Both the position numbers and the translations under genes were made by a program. Below, in pieces: positions 49,101 to 62,500 of a stretch of 64,000 bases of DNA (within the stretch, counting starts at the first letter, position 1; every line of letters starts with the position of its first letter). The notes under the pieces are model-generated. The model saw only the letters and a program-made list of their open reading frames with translations, was not told the origin of the DNA and did no database searches. The stretch lies in assembly GCF_947242115.1 (NCBI RefSeq), contig NC_074728.1, forward strand, positions 16,563,542 to 16,627,541, written 5' to 3'. This stretch comes from Biomphalaria glabrata (taxonomy: Eukaryota > Mollusca > Gastropoda > Planorbidae).

Positions 49101-49558
49101 TATTATTATAGTATAATTTACTAAATGTTTGAAAGTCTTCCTTGTAGTTTGACTTTTTATCTTAGTCAACTTGAGCAATGATCAAAACACATCCACCACC
49201 CATAGGGAGCTGCCCCATTTCTACATGTATTTTCCCTTGGCAACAGTTTATAAGTAATTTACATCCACACCTTTCAAGGCCCATTGTTCCTCTTTATAAA
49301 GAGTTTAACATACATAGTTCTTCAACTTTCATCTTACATATGTGGTACAGCCAAAACATTATCAAAGGACATTTATTAGACAATGCAAAAAGAACACAAG
49401 TGTTACTGATATACAAAACTTACATTAAACACCAAACACTTCTAGAGATATTTCAAAAAGATATTTAACTATAAAAAAAGAGACTACTAGAAATGATAAT
49501 GTTAAGCATATATAAGTTCAATAAAATCTGTGAATACTTACTTTATTAGTGCAGCCAT
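46108..49558 (-). CDS. MIC13: MICOS complex subunit MIC13 (QIL1), 4 exons, 109 aa
   Basis: Small inner-membrane protein that links MIC60 and MIC10 subcomplexes of MICOS at crista junctions. Exons: 49558-49542, 48279-48135, 47437-47383, 46220-46108; total 330 nt and phases agree. The N-terminal membrane segment KFTVVGGAVYWSATQGVWG (residues 10-28) matches the conserved AGGAVY...LLG segment of vertebrate MIC13. The second hallmark is AKNWNAGITFLFNGAANLP (67-85), matching DSWNAGI in the human protein, followed by an amphipathic C-terminal helix. Length is close to human (118 aa). The start ATG has GCCATGG context and encodes only six residues before the first intron, so the gene has no long open frame. 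Intron 1 holds a GC-rich repeat (48430-48790). Intron 3 holds a LINE 3' end (46495-46720). Confidence 0.9.
46495..46720 (+). mobile_element. LINE 3'-end fragment
   Basis: Plus-strand SPSAIRAWNELPKSARKTK is the C-terminus seen in the LINE at 22190-22520 and 61440-62850. In MIC13 intron 3, antisense to the gene. Confidence 0.65.
48430..48790. repeat. GC-rich repeat-like block with poly(C) runs
   Basis: Base composition differs sharply from the surrounding intron, with CCCCCC runs near 48556 and 48786. It looks like an inserted repeat, but no ends or family were recognised. Confidence 0.4.
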
Positions 49559-49559
49559 G

Positions 49560-51690
49560 GCAACAAAGTTGAGGAAAAGACCCAAAGACCAGGAACAAAT
49601 AGAAAAAATTAAACACTTTCAAACTGTTATTCTTTGTAATATAATATCACAATAGCTAAACAGAATCCTGAAATGAGATGTTAATAGACATGAATATCAT
49701 ATTTCTAAGGTTATGGATCATTTAGAATGTTGAAAATGTAACATTAAAATCTTCACAATAAAATGCCTCTTTAACAATGCTGTGAAAAAATCTAATACTA
49801 CCCAAAGACCAAATATGCTTTTTAAACACATAACATTTCCTAGTCTCTAACCAGTTCTACTTAAATCTGGTGCAGTCTAAGTGGTATATGAGTTATGTAT
49901 GTGGGGTATATGTGTGAAAATATGGTGTACAATGATCAAGAAATTGTTAATTATGGAGAGAAAGAGTTAGCCTCGGACAGCCTCGTCCGGTTGAATTTCA
50001 ATTTGGCCACCATCAAATATTCTAGACCGAAGGACTCTAATTAAGTATAATTCTATCAAAATATTCTATACTATATTTAATCTCATATAATGATAATCAT
50101 GTGTCATGTGTGGGTATTAGTTTACGTGAATAGAAATGCTAAATCAGGTTTCTCTTATATTTTAAGAATATGCAGAAAAAAATGCAGATTACAAATATGT
50201 AATTTGATTTCCTCGGAGATAAATAGTTTTTAAAATATATATTTTTAAGTTTTATTTCTTATTACCATATATTGTCATTGGAAATATGCCATTTTGGTTT
50301 TAAGGCTTAATACTAGACTATCTCCCTTGAATTACTTGCCTAATCTTTTCTGTTGCTGTTTTGTCTTTCTTTCTAGCAGCTATTAGATCTAATATTAAAA
50401 TTCATTTAAAATGATAGCATAAGAACCAAAAACTCTCTTTAAAAAAAGTTATTGAAAAAAAAGAAGAAACAACTTCATCAATTTATTATTAACATTTTTT
50501 TAGACCTTCCTCTCAGTAAATACACTTAAAAATTCATAAGTTGACAGCATAAGAACAAAATCTCTTTAAAAAAAATTATTGAAAGTCTAATATAGATAAG
50601 GGAGATAAATATGTTTTAAAAACAACATGGTGGTCAGTTAAGATATCTGGGCATCTAAACTATTATTTAATTAAATTATAATAAATAGATCTAGATCTAT
50701 TTAATATTATAAATTTATGATGATGAATTTTATTTTTATCCTGTTATTTATTTATTATTTCAACTTATTATCTTTAAGATGGTTTTTCAAATTTGAGTTA
50801 TTGACATATTTAAATTCTGCGTAAAAAGTTGTAATAGTAAACATTTTACCATTTTTTATTTAAATGCTTAGAAACATTTATATTTAATAAATTAGTTAGT
50901 AAATTCTTGACATCTAAAAAAAAACGGGGTTCTATGAGATTTTGTTTTAAGTTAGTTCATACGTCACTTCCCTCAACAATACTGAAAGAGAAACTAGATT
51001 TGACCAATCGTATCGCTTCATTCTTACAGCAGCTGTTAGGCTTAGTGACGGCCTAGTGACCTAGTCCAGAGCTATTATACAGTTATATATATATACATGT
51101 ATAGATAGATCTAAATGAAGTAAATAGATTGTGTGTCTGACTGATCCGAACAAACTGGTCAGTGTAAGGCTAGTCTAGACTATGTGTAGTCGGTCATGAC
51201 AAGACAACCAAGCGATAGTGTTTGTTGTGTATTGAGTGGTCTGGCGAGAAAATACACACTACCGTGGTTAGTCAAGCATGTAAATCTACTTTTAATACAC
51301 ATTTTTTCTTTGCTTAGAAGATCCTTTATCTAACTGCATATATACCAAGATACATTTCTTTTACGAGAATGTAAACTTTGCTTTATGGTCTCCTGTTATA
51401 CAATAAGTCAATAGATTAAAACACATTTGTGACATCACATAGAAACCCGGTGAAAGTCTGACTGTTTTGGATGCGCAGGAAAATTATGTTGGAAAAACAT
51501 CAAATACTACTAAGACTAAGTTATTATTGCAAAGAAAAAAAAAAGAATCGTATATTCATTATCTGTAAATCAAAACACATATGATATTCTATATCAAAAA
51601 TTGTCAAAACCATCGGAGTTTCCCTTTAAAGTTTATTTGTGAATGGCATGCATCGGACAGCATATGATCTATTATAATCTCCTATAGACT
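49560..51690. other. AT-rich region upstream of MIC13, no gene seen
   Basis: Two related stretches (CATAAGAACCAAAAACTCTC at about 50420 and CATAAGAACAAAATCTCTTT at about 50545) form a small diverged duplication. No exon was supported. Confidence 0.5.
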
Positions 51691-51691
51691 C

Positions 51692-53065
51692 TATAGTAGC
51701 TTCTTATATTAGGCACAGCTCATCGAATTCTCCTTTAGGAAACACGTCGCTTTTTTGTTTATAATAAACTTGTTTTTATGTTTGGAGCTAAAAACGATGT
51801 TTCGGGACAGTGCATGTCCAATTTTAGATAAGTTCCTGTATTTTTGTTCCGCTTTTCCAAAGCAGATGGCAGTTTTTTAGATTCTCGGTAACCAAGTATG
51901 TAAAGCTATTGTTTAAACCTCCCCCGGCAATTCATACCCATATAAGGGATGAAGGCTATATTATGAGCCTGTTTGATCGTAGGCTGGTGGATCTATCAAA
52001 ATAAGCTTCCAAACATCTTTAGAAAGACATTCCAATCACATTCATACTGTTAGCTGTTAAATAAAATTAAAAAAGGAGGTGTTTCAATGAATAATAGTGA
52101 ATTAAACACATTCTCCTATAGTGCACAAGGCAAAATCGTATTAAGAAATATTATTGGGATTAATAAATCTATGATTTTTTTAAATAAATAAATGTGACCT
52201 AGATCGAGATATCTAGAATATATAATTTATGAATGAAAGAAAAAGTGCGGGTTGCTAATTTGAAGCCAGAGACCATGCCCACTGCAGGTGATCACGCCAG
52301 GCGAGTGCTAGTGGTGAGGAGAGGTATACACTAAGCGTGTAATGTCACAACCTATCATACAGGCAGTGGAGGGAAGGGGGAGAGAGTCACGAAAAGAATT
52401 ATAAGCATCTATGGGAGGGAGGGGATGTTAAGGTGTAACAAAACGAACATCCAAATTATGAAAAGAAGAGGGTCCTTCTTGGATGGGAATTAAAAGAAAG
52501 AGAGAGAGAATACATGTAGCCTAGTTGAAAATATCATCTTTATTAAATTATAATAATTAATTTATAGATCTATAATTATATAGATTTATTTCTGTCTGTT
52601 TCTACACTTAGATTATGTAGGTAGGCATATATATATATATATAATATATATATATCTAGAGAGAGAGAGAGGCAATATACTATAAATACATATTGCAGAA
52701 GTGAATCTACTTCTTTTAATACAATCTAAATAATTTTTAATTAACACAGATTATAATTTATTAGCAATAACATAGTGGTGTTTCTTAACGGTGCTCGATG
52801 ATGTGCACTAAAGGAGAAAGCACAAAAACTGCGTTTATTATAGGAGCATGAAGTGACCTGATTTATTTTAAAATAAAATCTTGACTATGAGTGGTAATTC
52901 AAAGAAACACAGCTATTTTTATAGTCCTTTAGACTAAAGTTTAGTTGCAGAATAAGAATCTGCTTTCAGTTTTTTTGTAAGTGAATCCGTCACCAAATAA
53001 AAAAATAAAATAAAAATTTGACCTAGTTCCCGAATACGGTGTGCCTAATATAAGAATCTACTATA
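51692..53065. mobile_element. Unclassified TIR element, 1.37 kb
   Basis: 25-bp terminal inverted repeats with one mismatch: TATAGTAGCTTCTTATATTA plus GGCAC on the left (51692-51716), its complement on the right (53041-53065). The outermost bases allow a TA target duplication, suggesting a Tc1/mariner-type MITE, but this is inference. Inside are a (TA)n/(GA)n run and no transposase frame. Confidence 0.7.
52628..52671. repeat. (TA)n followed by (GA)n microsatellite
   Basis: Two TA runs and a GAGAGAGAGAGA run inside the TIR element. Confidence 0.9.
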
Positions 53066-53560
53066 TATACTATACTAGATCTACATCTAGATCTATTACT
53101 ATATAAGAAGTATATAGATCTACTAAATAATATAGTATATTTAAAGTATATACTAGAACTCTAAGTAACTCTTGACTCTAGTCTTAGTGTCTTAGTGTAG
53201 TCAGTAGTGTCTCTAGACTCTAGACAGTCTAGACTCTAGAGATCTTGTTTGTCTTGTAGTGTAGAGAACATCATTTATTCATTTGAATTGATCTAGATCT
53301 ATATAGGTAGATAGATCTACTAAGATAGTAGATCTTGTCTTGTCTAGAATACTCTATATTTCTATAATTTACTATAAACTCTATTAAAAGCTATTATCTC
53401 ACCTGCACCTGTGGATGGAGGTCAATCATTCAATCTAGATTTACTTTTGCTTTAAAATTGCCGAAATTTGGTATTTATTTTTATTTATTTTGAAGAAGTC
53501 TAATTTCGACTTAAAGCTACAATATTTTTACGACATCTACAAATAGGGTCGTTAGCATTT
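53066..53560. other. Region upstream of TEX9, AGATCT/CTAG-rich
   Basis: Dense CTAGATCTA and GTCTAGACTC words; no gene. The TEX9 promoter should lie here. Confidence 0.45.
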
Positions 53561-53568
53561 CTGTAAAC

Positions 53569-53578
53569 AAGATGGCGG
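53569..53578 (+). promoter_or_regulatory. YY1-like motif overlapping the TEX9 start codon
   Basis: AAGATGGCGG matches the YY1 consensus that often lies just inside transcripts of animal genes, with the ATG as start codon. Confidence 0.4.
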
Positions 53579-56500
53579 ACAACGCAAGAAATTCTTCGAA
53601 ATCTAGGGTACAATCGGTACCGTATTTTTTTTTCTATTTGAAGTATTTGTATGACATTTTTTATTCATGTTAGTTACTAAGTCTTAGTTTAGTAGAAAAC
53701 AATGCTAAATATTGTCTATTGAGATTTTAATAGGCCCAAAAGTCTAAAAGAAATATCACTATAATAATCATTTATAATGTAAATGTCCATTTTTATGATT
53801 ATAAGTAAATTATTTTATTAGAATCTAGTAAGTAAATGTTGACAGCACCATAAGCCATAAGTTGAAATAAAAATATAAGGTCGTATTTTACTAATTTTAA
53901 CATTATTCTAGACAGACATATTAAGAAATGTTGCAGTAGGCCTAGATTCGATTTATTTAAATACAATATTGATCTCAACATTATTTAATTTAAATCATAA
54001 TCAAAATATTACTAAATGGATCTATTTAAAATTTTATCATTAGTCTCTATATAGACCTAGATGAAGGTGTATTTAAATTCAGTTCTTATCACACACACGA
54101 ACACACAGACACAATCAAAACCTATTACCAAGTCAACATCAAATACTGCTCTCTTACATCTGTCTAGAATTATAATAATGTTTTTCCTCATCTAGATCCA
54201 CTACTGTATGTAATTATTATAATTTAATGTTAACTTAATTGACATTTGACTAGATAGACGTCCCGGTATGCGTATAGCTATTTAAATTCAATATTAATCT
54301 CAACTTTAACTTAGAAATATTACATGTTGACTGCACATTCAATTTTAATCCAAAAAATCTGCACCTAGACCTAGTCTATATTAAATCGAAATGCAACATC
54401 TAGATCTAGATCCTCTATTTTTTCTGTAATTATGATGTAATTAATAAGAATATATTTATTAATTATATAATAATATACTATTCTATTCAAAATTGCTGCT
54501 AGTAATAGTGTATAGTTGTTTATTCAATCTACATAGCTATCTGTATTTACGGTCGGCATTTTATATGGGTCTGTGAGCTCTACTGCTTTATTATTTCTAT
54601 TAGTTTATTTTCTCTCTCTCTTCCTATCTGTGATTAAAGTCGGTATTTAAAAAACAACTAGGTTATTCCCCCTTTTGATAATGCTTTTGGTTTTGATCCT
54701 GCTCCTTGACAACGCAGAAAAATGGCCAGGAGTGTTAATACCGACGCTCAATGCAGATATTGCCTAGTCTACTTAGTCTAACTCTATAGAGGTTCGATCG
54801 GTTCACTTTTTATTGCTAAAACTCTATTTGTCAATATAAATAAAATATTCATTATTATGATTAGATGATTATCTAGTATTAGTAGAGTAGATTAGTGATT
54901 AGATCTAGATCTATTTGACAATATCTTGTAACTGGCCAAACAATGAAAAATAGACCTACTACATCTGATCTAGATCTAGCAGTTGACAAGTTGTTGTCAT
55001 TTTAATATTGTAAAGACAAGACCTAGTTAGTTAGTCTAGTAGTCTAGTGTATAAATTTTGATAATCATTACTTTACGTTAGTAATTTGCACACTTGGATT
55101 TACTTATTAAATTAAAATTTTCTTTAAAAATAGTTATAAATATCTATTTACAATTATTAGAGCTTTATGACTAGAATTATATTTGGGAAGTGTTTACTAG
55201 TAAGCAATGCTTTTTTTGTAAAAAAAAAATAAAAAATAGGTGCCTAACTCTTAACTACTATAATAATAAACGATAAAATATAAGGAAAGTAATAATTTTT
55301 TCCCCACATTGAAAACATCGCCGGTATGCCATACCTGTGCATACCATCACAAAAAAAAGCACTGTAAGTAACAGTAAGTTAAAAGGATACAAAAAAAAAA
55401 AAATTACGATTTTGCAATAATGTATGCAATTAAATGTAAGCCATCTGCAACTTCTCATCAAGCCAATTATTTTAGCTTTTTGAGAATGGAATTATATACT
55501 TTTACCTTTAATCATGTAGGCTTCAAAATTTAGTGTTAGACCTAAATTTTAGAATATAAATTTTTTAAAATTTGCAATACTAATACCATTTGGCATAGAT
55601 AAATTTAAACTGTTGCTCTTCTTTTAGTCCAAGTCACAGGTTTCAAGCTCTAGCATAGCACAGAAAGCAGGAAATGACTCTAAACATTCAGATATATTGA
55701 GCAGAGAAGAGGAATATAAGTAAGAGCTCATTTTGAACATTGTTTACATTAGTTGCATCAAAAAAATAATAAGCTATTATCAAGTGCTGCACTCATCCTT
55801 AATCTTCAGAATCAAAAACATTGCCATTACGTCTGTAATGAGTTAATGTTTGTGTGATTTATTGAAATGAGTATTTGTCAGCATAAGAATAATTTCTTTT
55901 ACTATTACCTAAAAAGATTATCTTAGCAAAATTAGTTGGATCTCAATGAAATTAAAAGTTTCATGGGTTATACCTGCACCATTGACAGGGCAGGGTCATA
56001 ATTCATTATTTAGACAATGTATACTTGAAGTGTGTGTCTTATTCATTTAACTTATGAATGAAAGAAAATTATTACTTTTTAGATTCTATTCTGGTCATTA
56101 TCTTTTTCTTATAATTTTTGAAAGCCAAATCAGAATATAAAATATTTGTTTCTTTGGTTTCTGAAGTAATACCCTAGCAATAATTACAAGTAATAAGGAT
56201 TTTTCTTTATATACATCTTCAGGAGATTAAATGCAGAACTTGAAGCTAAAACAGCTTTGTTAGTCAAAGAAGCAGAGACAGTTATGGTAAAGTTTTGAAT
56301 AAAGATTATTTTTTTTTATAGTATTTTGTTGTTTTTTTGTTTTAGTAAAAAAAAATCTCATCATATAAACATTTTAGATATTCAGGCACATAATGTATAG
56401 TTGGGATATTACAATCAGATTATAAGACTTTTGACACTAAGAAAATTTTACTGTTGTTAATTTCTTGATGTTAAAATTTTTGTGTTTGTAAATCTGATAA

Positions 56501-59500
56501 ATATATAAAAAAGAAAGGTCAGATTTAAATATATTTTATAGTAACTTTAGGTCATTGATATATAGTTTTTAGCTAGCTCTAAATAAAGACAGGAACTTAT
56601 CACTTATTATCAGACTTCAAGACATCCTAAAATCCTTTATCTAAATCCCAGATTTAACAGTGATCTGAACTGGAGACCCTCATCTTAGCAATTAAGTGTT
56701 TTTTTACTTAGTTTAAAAGAAATAGTAGAAAATAGTTTAACAAATATAGTACATGATGCCTAGCACAGATAAGTAGAATGAAAAAGATATTTAAAATTGT
56801 TAATAAAGATTAGCACAACAATAGATGGCCTTTTCCTGATGAATGTGTTTTACAAATAACACACTAGGGGTGCACCGGATAGTCGCTCCGGCTTCTGCCG
56901 AATATCCGGCATTTTTTACTATCCGGTGCTATTTGGCTCCGGTCGGATATCACTACCGGATAGTGAAAAATACACCTATTTAATATGCATAAAGTGAACC
57001 TCGTTCCATTAATGTCTGTTGTAGAATGTATTAATGTTTATATTAAAACAAAATAATGTGCTTAAAAATAGAGCCAAACATCATTTATTATAAAGACAAG
57101 GCGTGTTAATAACTTAATAGAAATTGAAATGAAACTTTACATCATAAATGCGCTTTACATACAGAGCAGCAATGGCTGGCACTTTTTTCAATTCGTCTTG
57201 ACCTTTGAGTAGGTTAGTTAACATGTTAAAATGCTACATTCTTTGACTACGTCATGCTGACCAGACGTCTGTCTAGCTGTGCGGGTATATCTCCAGAGGT
57301 AGAGATGAACAACTCCCACCCCTTTTATTTGTTTAGTCCATCACATTGAGTTTTTTTATAGGCAGGTGACCACAAGTTAAATACGATGGACGTAGGTTTA
57401 ATGTCAGCGTATTGACACTCTCTAGAGGTCACACCTTTCGAGGGAACTGAGTTTGTTTACTTAGTAGTTAATCTTTATTAGGGGGGCTGGACTACAAGAG
57501 CCACACCTCTAAGGTAACTAGGTATGTTTCCAGATGAACAACTCCCTCCCCCTTTTATTTTGTTTCGTTCATCACATTGAGTTCATTGATTGACAGGTGA
57601 CCCCAAGTCAGATACGATGGACGTAGCACTCTCTAGAGGTCACACGAGGGAACTATGTTTGTTTACTTAGTAGTTAATCTTAATTGGGGGGGGGGGTGGA
57701 CTGGACTTCAAGCCAAACATCTACACGGGTATCCGGACAAAGAGTTTGCTAATTTGGAGAAAAATCTTAATCACGTGGTTGGGCTAGAGGCCACACCTTT
57801 TCAAGTGTGCCGAGTTACTTGAACATAAATCTCAATTATTAAGCTGGACTAAAGATCACACGCATCTAAACGAGTGACCTTTAGCTACACAGAACACAAA
57901 CCGCGAGATTATATAGCCCAGTAAGCCAGTAACTAATTATTTTGTAGAAGACACAACCAGGGCTATCTTAAAATGGAGAGCTAAACACCCCCTACTCTTT
58001 ATTTTATTTTTTTGGTCCTTGACACCCAATTTATTGATAGACATTGACCATTTTTAAGCCAGAATGAAAAAACACAACATGCTAACAAAGGATATTACAC
58101 TGTCAATAAATATTAAGGTTAAATTGTTTTTCTAACGTGTTAACTTGAATATTACTCCTGCAGTTAAGTGTCTTGATTTGATAACACTATTCTTAATAAT
58201 TAGTGACAGTCAATTAACTTCTTGTTATTACTATTTTTTTTTACTTAAGATGCGTACTTAGCCACTGTGTATCAGGCTAGGAAGACTTTTACACACCTGA
58301 CATCCATAGGCTTACTATCTTTCCCTTTTGTAGCAGTTACTGAAACCACGAATAAAATAATTAATAAGTAATAATTAAGGAAGATGTTTCTAACATACGT
58401 TCTTTGCATTTAATATTTCTTACGTGCGTTCTTTGCACAATAAAATAAAAATAAGAGGTGCATGTTTGTGTGTGTGTATTTTTGCCTTGTATTAAAACCT
58501 TTAGAAAGAAAGCTAATTTCATTGTTTAATTCTTTTGATTTAATAAATAACGAAAAACCTTACAGTAAATTTTAAAATCGCATAAAATAAATTGAATAAT
58601 AGTACCGCAGTTAGATCTAGCAAACAAAGAAACAATATGCTGGAGCGTAAAAAAACAACAACCCTTGACCTCTAACTAGTAGTCGGGTATAATTTATCTA
58701 TATGCTTGACTGACCATGCCAATGTTATCTTTTTTGACTGACACCCAACTCTATTGCGTGGGTATGATCAAGGAAAAAAACAATGCTTGATGGTTAACAC
58801 AAACAACTATACACTACACTAGGACTACATGTGTAGGCTCACTAGGTATATCTGACCAGGTTGTTGGTCTGAAATTCATGAACACATACATCCGACCACT
58901 ATACAAGGCAGATGCACTTTACTCATGAGAGATTTACATTAGTAACTAGTTAAATGTATACTAACATTATTTACATTGACCTTCCTACACACATCCTTTA
59001 CAGTTGGTGGCATCGTACATACACACAGACACATGCATGCTATACAGATTTTCAGAAATACTGCTAAGCTTGAATAAATCAATTAGTAACAGAGTTTAAA
59101 ACAATAAGGTATATAAAAGGAAAAAAAATAAAACCAACCAATATAGGTATGTTATTTAACAGTTTCGTAAAATGTTCAGCAACACAAGCTATTAACAAGA
59201 CACTTAGGAATCCGGCTCCGGCCCCAGCCGAATATCAAATTTTACTATCCGGTCATATCCGGCCCCGGACGGATATCAAAAAGTACTATCCGGTGCACCC
59301 CTATAACACACACACAAAAACAGATCACTGTTAGAAACACTTTAGTTGTGAAAGTCAATACTTAGTTTAAGAGAAATAGTAGAAAATAGTTTAACAAATA
59401 TAGTACATGATGCCTCGCACAGATAAGTAGAATGAAAAAATATTTAAAATTGTTAATAAAGATTAGCACAACAATAGATGGCCTTTTCCTGATGAATGTG

Positions 59501-62500
59501 TTTTACGAATAACACACACACAAAAACAGATCACTGTTAGAAACACTTTAGTTGTGAAAGTCAATATTGCTGTTTTCATGCTTTTGAGTTATATAATAAT
59601 CATTAGCTCTGACATTTCGGTAGTTGTGCCAATAAAATAGTAGAAAACAAATGTAGTAAATGATGCATGGTACAGATTAAGTCATATATCAAAATATTGT
59701 ATGGTTTATTTCTAAGCACATTAAACATTTTCATAAATATGTGCCATGTTCTCTGATTAATAATCAACATATGTCTTTTTAAAGAGGCCATAAATGTCAG
59801 TTATGATGAGTCAAATCCATTTATTTAGATATAATCTATTGATTTATTTTCACTTTATTTTATCAGAAAGAGCAGGAAAATGTTTTAGCCAAGTCACATC
59901 TACTTGACAATATCAATGCTGAAGAGTTTTTGCAGTAAGTAACAGTAACTCATAACAGCTAAAAGTTTTTCATTCAGTATTAAGAGAATAATAACAAATA
60001 AGTAAAACAGATTTTGTGTGTGTGTACCAAAAGACACATTTTTCTACTTTATAGTGGGTTGGATATCACTGTGTCTTGAAAAAATTTGCAATATGAAATA
60101 TTTTCTAGTTATTGTAATATGGTAGTGTATGAATATTTAAAATAAATAAACTTAGTTAATAGTATAGAACATTTATTTTTGTGTCTCTTTCTATTTGTTA
60201 AAGAGAACTAGAAGAAGGTTATTCTGACAAAAGCCAGAGGTCTGTCAGACAGCAGGTGAAGTTTGCTTACTATCATATAATGAATAGATTATAGTGACAT
60301 TGTTAATTATATATAATTTATTTATCTTTTATTTAAAGAAATAGCTTTCAATACAAATAGTGAATTTATTCTATTGTTGTTAATTTATTGTTTCATTTCA
60401 TTAACTGGCACAAATTGTTTTTATATGTGTACATTCAAAGGACCTGTGAGAGTTTACTTGTATTTTTTACCTTGGCTAACTTGAACACCTTTAACCATAT
60501 GGCCTCCTTCAGTCACAAACCAACCATAGAAAGAAATGAGATGAAAGCCTGGGCTATAGTCAGAATGATGTTGCTCACACAGCAGTTTCCCCCTCTCCAC
60601 TCAGCTTACTGGTTTGAGTGCTAGTTGCTTACCTTCAGTTATAACAGTTCCCCTTTACCCTATAGTGAGCCAAGAGTTGGGCTTGTTGTCAGAGGCTATT
60701 TGAAAAGCATGCCATTGAAGGCATTTATATCTTAAATCCATTAACACTTCCTGCAATAACAACCTTATGGAACCAACCCCCAAACTGTAACAAATTTCAT
60801 TAGTGCAAGGTGAATTATGTTTCGAAGTGAAAACTCAAATCAACCTGACAAATTTTAGAATCTGTGACCACATGTTTGAACACACAGTTGATTGCTGTAA
60901 TGCACATTTGAATGCTCCCTTCCTTACACATTTTAAAAAATAAAATATTCTTTTTTAACCTTTATCTTTTATTATTTTTTTATATAGGAAACTGGTTCCA
61001 GAGTCTCTTCAAAAACTAACATCAATAGTAGACCTACTTCAGGAAAACGGTCAGCATCAGGTTCCAGGTATTGCTGCAAATAACTTAATAGGCAAAATTA
61101 TATTTAGCCTAAAACGTTTCACACATATAAATTCATTATTAGATTATCATCATCATCATCATCATACTCCATTTCATTGAGGGCTTGAGACACTTATATC
61201 CTCTCTTTCAAAAGGGCTGCACAAAAATGCTGCTGTTGTGCATAAATGACTATTAGATGAATTTATAGATAAATGACATTTTGATGTGTAACATCCATTA
61301 GTCCTATTGAAAACATTTTGAAACTATCAGTATGATAGGGTACAAGAACTTAATATTTGTACAAATGTTTTTAATGTTGATATATTACTAATGTTCAGGA
61401 ACCTTATTAATATTGAAATGAAATATAAGAAAAAAATAAAAGTACATGAAACTTTTCTGTAGCATGTTTTATCTTCTTATCTTATAATTTACATGTTACT
61501 TTAAAAAGGAATATAATTACGCCCTATGAATATCCTTGTGTCAATCTAGTCATGCAATGTTAATCAGTGACTTAAACTTTGCCACGTAGTCATGCAATGT
61601 TAATCAGTGACTTAAACTTTGCCATGTAGTCATGCAATGTTAATCAGTGACTTAAACTTTGCCACGTAGTCATGCAATGTTAATCAGTGACATAAACTTT
61701 GCCACGTAGTCATGCAATGTTAATCAGTGACATAAACTTTGCCACGTTGTTGGTTTTCCTTGCGACCCATTCAATGCTCTTATATATATATATAGTTCGT
61801 CCATCGTGGTTCGATGATGACCACTTTGTCATCCAGGGGGCTGAGGGCTTTGCACTGAGGTTTTATGCCTCCTCATGTGGCTGGTGAGATCTATGTGAGC
61901 CCGGAATGTTTGGCCGCACACTAGGCAGGTTATTCCAGCTGGAGCTAGTGTCGTTTGTCTTGCTTTTCTTTTCTGGCGTTTTGGGGGGATGACAAGTGAC
62001 TTGCGCTGGAATTTGGATTAAAGTGAGGAGGATTCGCGCAACATGTCGACCTCACTCTCTCGCCCTAAAGCCCGTCCTTATCCGGAAGCAAGATTTGGTC
62101 AAGACGTCCGGGGACAAGTTTGGGTGCAGTGGATGACCAGAGACTTTCTGTTTGTCTTGTCCTGCTCTTGAGTGCTCCACAGCATTGTGCTGGTACTTGC
62201 CATTCTGTCTGATTAGTCTAGTTTTGTGACGTTACGCACAGGCCGCCAAGTCCAGACTTCACATGCTAGGTTTGACAGAACCTCAGTGTACTGAGTGCCA
62301 TGGACACGTCAGATACCCTCTACCTGATTTAGCCGGCCAGTCAAAGCCGTTTCCAGGGTGTGGCCGCTGCGCATGCTACAGCTTCTAATAGCACTAACGA
62401 AGAAGGAACACATGTAGAAGTTTGTCTTAGCTTATTGAATAAGAAATGTGCCTTTATCATTGTGTCAAAGTATTTTACTATATTTAGTTTTTGTATTTGT

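Noticed and set aside
61547-61746. 40-bp repeats as a CRISPR array
   Set aside because: No spacers; the repeat is a local expansion in a LINE 3' UTR.
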